DNA from: SIG440 sp045579055
GTDB taxonomy: Bacteria > Bacillota > Clostridia > Monoglobales > Monoglobaceae
DNA length: 26,599 nucleotides
NCBI GenBank assembly: GCA_045579055.1
Contig: JAZNLK010000058.1
Coordinates: 1 to 26,599, forward strand
Direction: 5' to 3'
Of this stretch, positions 9,424 to 16,789 are shown in pieces. How positions within the stretch are numbered: the stretch's first letter is position 1; each line of letters starts with the position of its first letter. Both the position numbers and the translations under genes were made by a program. A model generated the notes under the pieces. It made no database searches. It saw only the letters and a program-made list of their open reading frames with translations, and was not told where the DNA came from.

Positions 9424-11430
9424 CTAAAATTCAACAATTGTCATATACGGTACAGCAGTATTAACTCCAATATTAGCTCTTTGAGGACTGTTATACATGC
9501 TATACAGTTCAACTATATCACCTTTGCTAAATTTCTTTGTGTACATAAGTGCGTTTTCCATGCTTCCATACGCACTTCCGTCCCATCTGCCTCCTGTATA
9601 TACACTTTCTGTAAGGTCACACTTTGTCCAGCCGTATTGTTCACAGAAGCCCACGCTTTCGTATCCTTTATTAAACAGAATCTTAACTTCGCATGGAGCA
9701 TTTACCTTAAAGGTATACCATGGTTTCCACGCTTTTTCTTGGTTTGCTTCCGGAACCCAGAATGCTTCATATACCCAATCGGCATAGTTACCAAACCATG
9801 GAATAAAGTAACTGCTCTGCTGTAAATAATATCCGTCTGCAAGACCTGATGCATCACTTATATCTTCAAGAACAAACTGAGTTGCAGAACTACTTCCGTG
9901 AAGCAGCTTACCACTTGAATTATCAGAAAGACTGTTTTCAAGCTGCATGAATGTTGCTCCATATTGACCTACATTAGCAGGAATCTGACCGACACCGCCT
10001 GCAGCACCATAAGCATCTCTTGTAGGTTCAGCCGGAGCTTCTGCTTCTGATACATCATGATTATACGCCCAATACTGTGTCCAGGTTTTATTGCCTACAT
10101 GATTTTTAAAATCTGAAATATGAGGCACGAGGTCTTTAATGCTCGGAGGAGCAATAACTATCATAGGAGCATCAACATCGGTTGCTGCTTCTGCAGTATG
10201 CACCGGAATTACAACTTCTGCGACTTCAGCCCCCTCAGGCACTTGCACTTCCTTTTCATATCTTGCACAATAACCCCATACAATTCCTCCTGATGAATTA
10301 TTAAGAAACGCACCTATTTTCAGCGAATTTCCTATATAATCGAATCCTTCGTAGGCTTTTCCGGTTCTCGACAAAATAATTATTTTTGAATCCTTATTAA
10401 TGTTAAACTTCATAATATAATTATAGTCAGAGTTAGCCGGTTTAATCATATCATTCTTTGGATCATCGGAAGTTGACACCGGGACAGCAAAATAATCACA
10501 GCCCACAAGGTCATCTTCAACAACGTCCGTTGTATATCCGGCTTCTACGCTGTACCTGCTATCCGAAGTCAAGTTTGCACCATCACTCAAATTCTTTCTC
10601 AAAATTCCGTCATATTCAAACGGGTACCATTTGGGAGTAACAAGCATCGGTGTTTCAGCAACCGCCTCAGCACTCATGGTTCCTGACCAGAATGCAGGAT
10701 CCCTACCATCAATATAACCGTTTTCTGTCTCCATTACAACCGAATGAAAATCATTGTTTTCAACAACCGCACTGAAATTGAGGGTATATGTTTTTGTAAC
10801 ATTGCCCGATGTTGCTGTTACTGTTGCAACAGCAGTAGGTCCATTCACGTTGTAAATTGTTTTTGTAAAGATGCTGCTGTCTGCAGTGTTCACAACACCC
10901 TTTACAACAGGAACAACAGAACCACCGGGAATGTAAAGATTATATGTGTTTGTTGCCGCATCAAAATTCTGAGGATCATGTGCATATTCTGACATACTTA
11001 CGCCGTCAATTGTGATGTCTGTGAGCAGCTCACCGCTAAATGTTGTTGTTGCAATAGCCGCTGCGGGTGAAAGGTCTGTGCCATCCCAAACAAACGCCTT
11101 ATATTCAGCACCGTCTGTTTTTGCAATTTCTGCAATGAGCATATCCTCTGCACCGGGAGCAAGCTCTTTTGAGGTAGCACAATCCACGTTCACCAATACA
11201 TCATTCACATAGCTTGCCACCATTAAAGTGCCCTTTGCATTTTCCGATGATATGTTCTTGAACATTGTTTTTGCCTGAAGCTTTGCAGGGGCATCGCCCT
11301 CTGCCGCAACATCAACGAATTCAATCATTGTTGACTCAACATCTGCCGCAAAAGTGTTTACGGTGATGCAGGATGCGAGCATAACAAGCACCAACAGATA
11401 ACATGAGAACTTTTTCATAATCTTTTTCAT
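9424..11430 (-). CDS. Secreted protein of unrecognised family, two copies of a repeated beta domain
   Basis: This 668-residue protein has a signal peptide ending at TFA-A (~28). Residues ~30-130 form a beta-sandwich (AKGTLMVASYVNDVLVNV). Residues ~137-222 form an Ig/cadherin-like unit (ITIDGVSMSEYA, NTYNLYIPG, TKTYTLNFS). Two related modules follow. Module 1 (~289-427) has DSRYSVEAG, GCDYFAVPV, MKFNINKDSKIIIL, VQVPEG and MIVIAP. Module 2 (~530-668) has YEAFWVPEA, YTFKVNAPCEVKILF and YMTIVEF. The same module occurs once in the 505-residue neighbour, in the same order, so the two are paralogues. No known family was recognised and no catalytic motif is apparent. No transmembrane or wall-sorting signal follows the leader, so it is probably secreted or held by partners. 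Glycan capture for the importer is a guess from context. The ribosome binding site AAAAGGAGA precedes the ATG. Confidence 0.8.
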   Translation of the reverse strand: MKKIMKKFSCYLLVLVMLASCITVNTFAADVESTMIEFVDVAAEGDAPAKLQAKTMFKNISSENAKGTLMVASYVNDVLVNVDCATSKELAPGAEDMLIAEIAKTDGAEYKAFVWDGTDLSPAAAIATTTFSGELLTDITIDGVSMSEYAHDPQNFDAATNTYNLYIPGGSVVPVVKGVVNTADSSIFTKTIYNVNGPTAVATVTATSGNVTKTYTLNFSAVVENNDFHSVVMETENGYIDGRDPAFWSGTMSAEAVAETPMLVTPKWYPFEYDGILRKNLSDGANLTSDSRYSVEAGYTTDVVEDDLVGCDYFAVPVSTSDDPKNDMIKPANSDYNYIMKFNINKDSKIIILSRTGKAYEGFDYIGNSLKIGAFLNNSSGGIVWGYCARYEKEVQVPEGAEVAEVVIPVHTAEAATDVDAPMIVIAPPSIKDLVPHISDFKNHVGNKTWTQYWAYNHDVSEAEAPAEPTRDAYGAAGGVGQIPANVGQYGATFMQLENSLSDNSSGKLLHGSSSATQFVLEDISDASGLADGYYLQQSSYFIPWFGNYADWVYEAFWVPEANQEKAWKPWYTFKVNAPCEVKILFNKGYESVGFCEQYGWTKCDLTESVYTGGRWDGSAYGSMENALMYTKKFSKGDIVELYSMYNSPQRANIGVNTAVPYMTIVEF

Positions 11431-11715
11431 TTTTTATCTCCTTTTTAGTTTTTTTACCGCTTATATTCGAATATTTGACCTTGACCTCTGCAAATTCATA
11501 TCTGCCAAATCAAGTGGCCGGAGATAAGTGCACAAATGCTCTTATCAAAATAATCAAGCAGTCTTCTTTCGCAAAAGTACAAAAAATCAAGCTATCGAAT
11601 TTTTGCGGTATTTTGTCTCACCCAAGTTGTCATATAAATAATGCCGATGATATCTCCCAGCCTCCGTCACAGCAGAAACAGGCAAAAATATTATAATACA
11701 TCGGCGTTATTCCGA
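11431..11715 (-). other. Intercistronic spacer with RNA hairpin and short repeats
   Basis: This 285-nt spacer separates the transporter-plus-505-aa segment from the 668-aa and SLH segment. Nothing in it reads as a gene. It contains a long imperfect hairpin next to the upstream stop (listed separately), a weaker CGCAAAA/TTTTGCG inverted repeat (11570-11607), three direct copies of AATCAAG on the plus strand (11508, 11552, 11585), and the 12-bp palindrome ATATTCGAATAT (11463-11474) close to the downstream start. No convincing -35/-10 pair and no intrinsic terminator with a T run was seen, so whether transcription stops or restarts here is open. Confidence 0.5.
11640..11708 (-). ncRNA. Long imperfect hairpin just after the 505-aa gene stop
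   Basis: Read on the minus strand, arms GCCGATG and CATCGGC pair (11699-11705 with 11643-11649). Inside them, ATATTTTT-GCCT pairs with AGGC-TG-GGAGATAT around a loop of about 16 nt, leaving a 7-nt bulge on one side. It starts 8 nt after the stop codon. No U run follows, so it does not look like a rho-independent terminator. It may be an mRNA-stabilising or processing element between operon segments. It matches no riboswitch class that I recognise. Confidence 0.4.
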
Positions 11716-13233
11716 TTAGTTAACCTTTTTTGCAGGTTTCACAACAATCATTATAGACGAGCTTTGAGAAGCTTCGTTCCAGTTTGGAACCGTAACCGTA
11801 ACACTGTCCTGACCTTCGGGTATCTCAACAAACTTATAGTTTCGTGAAGATAGGCTTCCTGCCCATCCGCCTTCAGCCACTGCATTGGCAGTAAACTGTG
11901 CCTTTGCTGCGTCGTCAGCATTCTCATACGCCGTCTTTATGTATTCAAATTCAGGTTTTTCCAGCATTTGTGCCAGTTTTTCTTCATTTGTACCTGCCGG
12001 AAGTCTTCTCCAGTCATCTATAAAACCATAAGTAGGGACAAGTCCGATTGCTTCAAAGGCTTTCCAGTAATCAGCATTCATATATCTGATTAATCCCCAT
12101 TGCTTATTTGATGCCTTTGACCATCCGGGAAATGTAGTATCATTAACCGTGAGAATACTTATCTCGGAATCGCAGTCAATTTCAAAGCTGCAAAGCTCTG
12201 TACCCGTTGACTTTGCCGCCAGCCACACACCATAAACAACGTAATAGTCACCGCCTTCAAGGGAAGGATCAATGTATGTTAGCTGGTGACGCTGGTCGGT
12301 GAAAGGACTAAATTCGTTTCCTGCCCAACGGCTACCTGCATCCTCAATTTCCTGACTATATAGGTCACGGCTTCCGTGAAGATTTGCATATAAGTATGCA
12401 AGCTGAAATCTACCGTTTAATCCCGGCAGCAGCTTAACAGCACTTTCGTTGGAACGGAGTTCATTGTGAACCATCAAAAAATCAGAATCATTTGTATATT
12501 TCTTTACCGAATGTTTCCGCAAATCAATTCCAAAGCTGTGTTCCGCAGTGCTTCCGTCGCTGAATTCCGATACCAGCTTAAAGCTTCCGGGATATTCCTC
12601 GGTTTCCGACTCGGAAAGTTTTATTCCCAAATCCGCCAACCCTGCACTAATTTCGGGATAATAATGATATTTCACATTATTCAGATAATCCGACTCATTT
12701 TTCACTCGTTCAACAATTTCAAGTCCACTGTATTCCGTTTCATCAAGTGAAAAACCCACAAAGTTCTCGCCATCCAGCGAAACACTTTTCAAAGGATATT
12801 GCATCTGCTCTGCCCTTGTGGGATAATACGCAGGATTCGAAAGTGGACTGAATCCGTACTCAGGCTCCACAAGAGAGGCATTAAGCTCGTATTCCGCAGA
12901 TGCATCTTCAGGAATAGTGATTGATGCCTGCATTGAAACAGGTGTCGCCTCAATAGTGGCTTCTTCACTCATTGCCACATCAATCATCTTTTTGTTCATA
13001 TACAATGTCAGAACAAAGACAGCCTTTTGTGCTTCACCTTCAGGCTTGATTGCAGTAACAGAAGCTGTCACCTCATCTCCCGGAGTAAGTCCGTCCGTTC
13101 CCATGCCCTGAAATGTTATGTTTGAAGTCTTTATCCCTTGATAGCCTTCAAAATTTGTTGCATCATCTGTTGCAAACACCATAGATGTCAACATTGATAC
13201 TACCATAAGAAGACATAATACTTTTTTTAACAT
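11716..13233 (-). CDS. Secreted protein of unrecognised family, paralogue of the 668-aa neighbour
   Basis: This 505-residue protein has a signal peptide ending near VFA-T (~21). Residues ~30-125 form a beta-sandwich (KAVFVLTLYMNKKMIDV). Residues ~150-240 form an Ig-like unit (VSLDGENFVGF, SFKLVSEFSDGSTAEHSFGI). One copy of the shared module covers ~300-500, with GSRWAGNEF, EGGDYYVVYGVW, FEIDCDSEISIL (350-361), VEIPEG (~469-474) and MIVVKP (495-500). An insertion of ~75 residues between the module's halves has a helical DDWRRLPAGTNEEKL segment. It begins 37 nt after the permease gene in the direction of reading, with ribosome binding site AGAGGT. Being directly behind the importer genes suggests a secreted partner of substrate capture, but this is inference. 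No lipobox or wall anchor is seen. Confidence 0.8.
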   Translation of the reverse strand: MLKKVLCLLMVVSMLTSMVFATDDATNFEGYQGIKTSNITFQGMGTDGLTPGDEVTASVTAIKPEGEAQKAVFVLTLYMNKKMIDVAMSEEATIEATPVSMQASITIPEDASAEYELNASLVEPEYGFSPLSNPAYYPTRAEQMQYPLKSVSLDGENFVGFSLDETEYSGLEIVERVKNESDYLNNVKYHYYPEISAGLADLGIKLSESETEEYPGSFKLVSEFSDGSTAEHSFGIDLRKHSVKKYTNDSDFLMVHNELRSNESAVKLLPGLNGRFQLAYLYANLHGSRDLYSQEIEDAGSRWAGNEFSPFTDQRHQLTYIDPSLEGGDYYVVYGVWLAAKSTGTELCSFEIDCDSEISILTVNDTTFPGWSKASNKQWGLIRYMNADYWKAFEAIGLVPTYGFIDDWRRLPAGTNEEKLAQMLEKPEFEYIKTAYENADDAAKAQFTANAVAEGGWAGSLSSRNYKFVEIPEGQDSVTVTVPNWNEASQSSSIMIVVKPAKKVN

Positions 13234-13270
13234 TTCTCTACCTCTTTTCTATTTTATTTATTCAATACTT

Positions 13271-14146
13271 TTAGCCCTTAACTGCACCAACTGTTACACC
13301 TGAAACAAAATATTTCTGAACAAAGGGATAGAACAGTACCACCGGTCCTATGGTCATAACTGTCATTGCAAGCTTGTAACCTTCTGCCGGCACTTGCTTA
13401 AATTGATTAGCCGCCTGATCCATCTGTGCGTTTGATGCGGCCTCATTAAACAATCTTTGCAGATAATATTGAAGGGTATACATCTTTGGATCGTCTATAT
13501 AAAGCATCGCGGGCTGCCAGCTATTCCAATATGAAAGAGCTGTAATCAAACCAACTGTTGCAAGAATCGGTCCCGCCGAAGGAAGTACAATGTCCTTGTA
13601 TATCTTGAAGTCTCCCGCTCCGTCAATTTTTCCCGACTCAATCAGTGCTTGCGGTATGTTTCCGGTAAAATAAGTGCGCATAAGTATAACATTGAACACG
13701 CTAAACACGCCCGAAAGAATAAGAACCGTATAAGTATTGCGAAGCCCCAGCGCACAGTTCAAAATATAGCTTGGAACAAGACCTCCACTGAACAGCGTCG
13801 AAAAGAAAAAGAAAAATGAAAATGCATTTCTATATTTAAAATCTTTTCTGTAAAGAACATAAGCGGTCATGCTGGTTATAAAAAGGCTCAAAGCCGTCCC
13901 TACCACAACAACTAAAATTGTTGTGGTGTAACCGTTCAACATAGCATCCGGACTGGCAAAAATCATTTTATATGCATCAAGACTAATTTCTTCAGGTATC
14001 AACTTCAGACCACGATATATTGCCTCTTCTGAGGTAAAAGATCCTGAAATTGTCAAAAGAATCGGAAGTATGCAGATTATTGCGAATAAAGTCGTTACAG
14101 TTAATGCAACTACATTAAATATAATTTCTTCACGTGACTTTTTCAT
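13271..14146 (-). CDS. Carbohydrate ABC transporter permease (LplC/YtcP-like)
   Basis: This 291-residue inner-membrane protein has about six hydrophobic segments. It matches the LplC/YtcP type of CUT1 sugar permeases by its opening (ILPILLTISGSFTSEEAIYRG) and its cytoplasmic EAA loop (IESGKIDGAGDFKIYKDIV, ~169-187), where the ATPase docks. With the 318-aa permease and the binding lipoprotein it would import oligosaccharides. Its ribosome binding site AAGGAGG overlaps the end of the upstream permease gene, separated by only 12 nt, so the two are coupled. No ATPase gene lies nearby. Confidence 0.92.
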   Translation of the reverse strand: MKKSREEIIFNVVALTVTTLFAIICILPILLTISGSFTSEEAIYRGLKLIPEEISLDAYKMIFASPDAMLNGYTTTILVVVVGTALSLFITSMTAYVLYRKDFKYRNAFSFFFFFSTLFSGGLVPSYILNCALGLRNTYTVLILSGVFSVFNVILMRTYFTGNIPQALIESGKIDGAGDFKIYKDIVLPSAGPILATVGLITALSYWNSWQPAMLYIDDPKMYTLQYYLQRLFNEAASNAQMDQAANQFKQVPAEGYKLAMTVMTIGPVVLFYPFVQKYFVSGVTVGAVKG

Positions 14147-14158
14147 GATATTTCCTCC

Positions 14159-15115
14159 TTAGAAAATTGCAGAATCTGCATCAAACTTCTTAACAATGGC
14201 ATTAACCGTTAACACAAGTATGCACCCCAGACCCTGTTGATATAAACCTACCGCTGTTGTAACGGAATAATCCTTTACAGTTGTCAATGTTCTGAAGACA
14301 TATGTATCAATAACATCCGTCTCAGCATACAAATTGGGATTGTTGCCCACAAGCTGATAGAACATATCCAGATTTCCCTTCAAAATTCCGCCCAGTCCCA
14401 AAAGAATAATTATTAAAGTGGTAGGCATAATCAGCGGAAGGGTGATGTATCTGATACGTTGCATCAAGCTTGCCCCGTCAAGATATGCCGCTTCATTAAG
14501 CTCTGGGTTAATCCCCGTAAGGGCAGAAAGGTAAAATATCATTCCGTATCCGGTTCCCTGCCACACAACAAAACCTGTAAATATGTATTTCCAAGCCTCG
14601 GGCGTTCCATATACATCGATTCTTTCAAAGCCCAATTTTACCAAGAAATTATTCACCGCTCCAAACTCATAATTAAGCAGATTATATGCCATTCCACCGA
14701 TAACTACCCACGAAAGAAAATACGGCAACATCATTACACTTTGAAGTGTTCGCTTGTAGTATTTTGTACACATTTCGTATATAAAAATTGCCATAATAAC
14801 CTTCACAACTGTTCCTACAAGTAAGAAAACAATGTTATATCCAAGGGTATTCCAGGTCAATGACCACATCTTTCCTGATGATATAAAATACTTAAAATTG
14901 TCAAACCAAACCCACGGACTGTCAAAAATCCCTAGGTTCATCTTGTAATTCTTAAAAGCAATCACAAGCCCACCCATTGGCACATACGAGAAAATAAATA
15001 CGAACAAAACTGCCGGCAAAATCATCAAGAACAAAGTTTTGTTTTTCTTTACTTCGCGTAGCAATCCAAATTTAGATTTACTTGTTATACTCCTTGCTGT
15101 TTCCATCTTACTCAA
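14159..15115 (-). CDS. Carbohydrate ABC transporter permease (LplB/YtcP-like)
   Basis: This 318-residue membrane protein has about six membrane segments and a soluble N-terminal tail of ~28 residues. It is LplB-like, with YVPMGGLVIAFKNYKMNLGI near residues 44-63 and an EAA loop (LNEAAYLDGASLMQRIRYI, ~206-224). It pairs with the 291-aa permease. The start is taken as a TTG at 15115 because AGGTGG lies 8 nt before it. The ATG nine bases further in (15106) is the alternative and would sit too far from that site. It lies 30 nt after the solute-binding protein gene. Confidence 0.92.
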   Translation of the reverse strand: MSKMETARSITSKSKFGLLREVKKNKTLFLMILPAVLFVFIFSYVPMGGLVIAFKNYKMNLGIFDSPWVWFDNFKYFISSGKMWSLTWNTLGYNIVFLLVGTVVKVIMAIFIYEMCTKYYKRTLQSVMMLPYFLSWVVIGGMAYNLLNYEFGAVNNFLVKLGFERIDVYGTPEAWKYIFTGFVVWQGTGYGMIFYLSALTGINPELNEAAYLDGASLMQRIRYITLPLIMPTTLIIILLGLGGILKGNLDMFYQLVGNNPNLYAETDVIDTYVFRTLTTVKDYSVTTAVGLYQQGLGCILVLTVNAIVKKFDADSAIF

Positions 15116-15145
15116 TTACACTACCACCTTTTTGTCCATATAAAA

Positions 15146-16681
15146 CTATTGCAACTTTGCCGCATTTTCTTCATTAGCCATTTCAATAAGTCCTCTGTTT
15201 TCTTCTGCAAATTTGCTCATTTTTGCCTTCCAAACTTCCATTATCTTTTCAACGCCGGCTTTTTTCAATGCTTTTGTTTCATCTGCCAAAGACTTGTCAA
15301 TATCATCCACAAAACCGTAGCATCTTGACTGTGTCATAGTTTGTGTGATTTCAGTAATTGCAACATCTATTTCGCGAAGTGAAGGATCTGACACCACACA
15401 GTTAATAAACGGATCGTTTATATGTGTACTTTCAAGTTTGGCTGACAGCTCATCAGAACCTGGAAACAACATTTTTGTTTTATATTCGTGAGCATCATTG
15501 ATAATTCCATTTGTTAATGGTGCATATTTCTGTACACCATTTATCAACTTCACTTCATAATTTCCGTCAGCATCAACCGTATAATGTTCTCCTTCAATTC
15601 CGTATCTCAGCAAACGATATATTTCCTGATCTTCATACACCGTATTAATCACTTTAAGAGCAAGTTCCTTATTTTTACAAGCGTATGATATTGAAATATT
15701 AGTGTTCATGCTGTTATACTGTCTCTGCATTTTCTGAGTTGCACTGTAAAAACGAATATCCCAATCTTCGTGACCTTTTTCGACAACACCTCTGTATATG
15801 GCATTACAGTTTATTGTCCCACCACTCGTAATAGCCAAAGCAGAGCGTCCGTTAATGAAGGATTCTGTTACTGCAGTCTTGTTCGACAAAACACTCCTTG
15901 AAAAATATCCGTTATCCTTCCACTTTTTCATTCTTGCGGTAAATTCTTTCATTTCAGGTTGTTCGGTTGCAATAAAAGGTTTCTTTTCCAGATCATTTAT
16001 GTTGTAGTAAATTGTACTTGCATAGTTCATCGAACCGGGAGTAGCCCAACCCCAATCGTGTGCAAAAAGATTTATTAACCAATAAAACTGACCGCCTGTC
16101 ATATCAAAAGGAATCATATTGGGTTCATTCTTTGCTACAGCATCAAGGTATTTTTCAACATTCTCAATTGAATTCAAATCTGCAATGCCATACTTGTCCA
16201 TCAAATCGCCTCTTGCGGCATAACACATATCTGTGTAGGTTTTATTCATACCGGGTATACCATAGCGAACACCATCATATTTTGAAGCTGCCAGATAATC
16301 CTGACCATTTTCCCAAACATAAGGAGCAAATTGCTTCAAATCATCATCGGTGATTTCCGCAAAAGCCGCCTTTTCACAATTTGCCCAATAATTTAGGTAA
16401 TCGGGAGCCGCTATCAGATCAACCTTTTCTCCTGACGAGAGAACCAAATCATAGTTGCTGGTTTCCACAAACTTGAATTTAACTGTTGCTCCGGTTTTTT
16501 CTTCAAGTTTTTCCGTAACCATTTTAAGTACTTTGAGAGTATCATCCTTGGAAGTTCCCTGAACCAACCACACAAGAGTGTTACCGTCAGCATCACTCGT
16601 ATTGTTGCCGCATCCCGCGAGTAACGAACAAACAAGTACGAGAACTAACACAAATCCAACAAATCGTTTTACCTTTAACAT
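15146..16681 (-). CDS. Extracellular solute-binding lipoprotein of the sugar importer (LplA-like)
   Basis: This 511-residue protein has a lipoprotein signal ending in LLAGC, with the lipidated cysteine at ~24. The rest has the features of family 1 extracellular sugar-binding proteins of the LplA/YtcQ type (TLVWLVQGTSKDDTLKVLKMV at the start, aromatic-rich GGQFYWLINLFAHDWGWATPG in the middle). The length suits oligosaccharide binders. It is first in the importer gene order (binding protein, two permeases). The nearest good Shine-Dalgarno (AGGGGAA) is about 32 nt before the ATG, with a perfect hairpin between them, so translation may be controlled. No clear promoter was seen in the AT-rich 108-nt gap upstream. 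Confidence 0.92.
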   Translation of the reverse strand: MLKVKRFVGFVLVLVLVCSLLAGCGNNTSDADGNTLVWLVQGTSKDDTLKVLKMVTEKLEEKTGATVKFKFVETSNYDLVLSSGEKVDLIAAPDYLNYWANCEKAAFAEITDDDLKQFAPYVWENGQDYLAASKYDGVRYGIPGMNKTYTDMCYAARGDLMDKYGIADLNSIENVEKYLDAVAKNEPNMIPFDMTGGQFYWLINLFAHDWGWATPGSMNYASTIYYNINDLEKKPFIATEQPEMKEFTARMKKWKDNGYFSRSVLSNKTAVTESFINGRSALAITSGGTINCNAIYRGVVEKGHEDWDIRFYSATQKMQRQYNSMNTNISISYACKNKELALKVINTVYEDQEIYRLLRYGIEGEHYTVDADGNYEVKLINGVQKYAPLTNGIINDAHEYKTKMLFPGSDELSAKLESTHINDPFINCVVSDPSLREIDVAITEITQTMTQSRCYGFVDDIDKSLADETKALKKAGVEKIMEVWKAKMSKFAEENRGLIEMANEENAAKLQ

Positions 16682-16692
16682 TTTTTCATTTC

Positions 16693-16713
16693 GGTCTAAA
16701 CCCGTTTTAGACC
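16693..16713 (-). promoter_or_regulatory. Perfect 8-bp hairpin between Shine-Dalgarno and start of binding-protein gene
   Basis: Arms GGTCTAAA and TTTAGACC enclose a 5-nt loop. On the minus strand the hairpin follows AGGGGAA (16714-16720) directly and ends 11 nt before the ATG at 16681. No other ribosome binding site lies closer. Folding the hairpin would bring the Shine-Dalgarno to a workable distance. Alternatively the dyad could be an operator. It is not followed by a T run on this strand, so it is not a terminator. Confidence 0.45.
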
Positions 16714-16789
16714 TTCCCCTTTCTTTTCTATTTATTTATTTTTTAATTTTTTTCTTAAAGATTTTAAGCTACAACAATTTTGTACATTC

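Noticed and set aside
11570..11607. CGCAAAA/TTTTGCG inverted repeat as a terminator
   Set aside because: Only 7 AT-rich pairs with a 24-nt loop and no T run after it on the minus strand.
16693..16713. Hairpin as a transcription terminator
   Set aside because: On the transcribed minus strand it is followed by an A-rich, not T-rich, sequence and lies inside the leader of the binding-protein gene.
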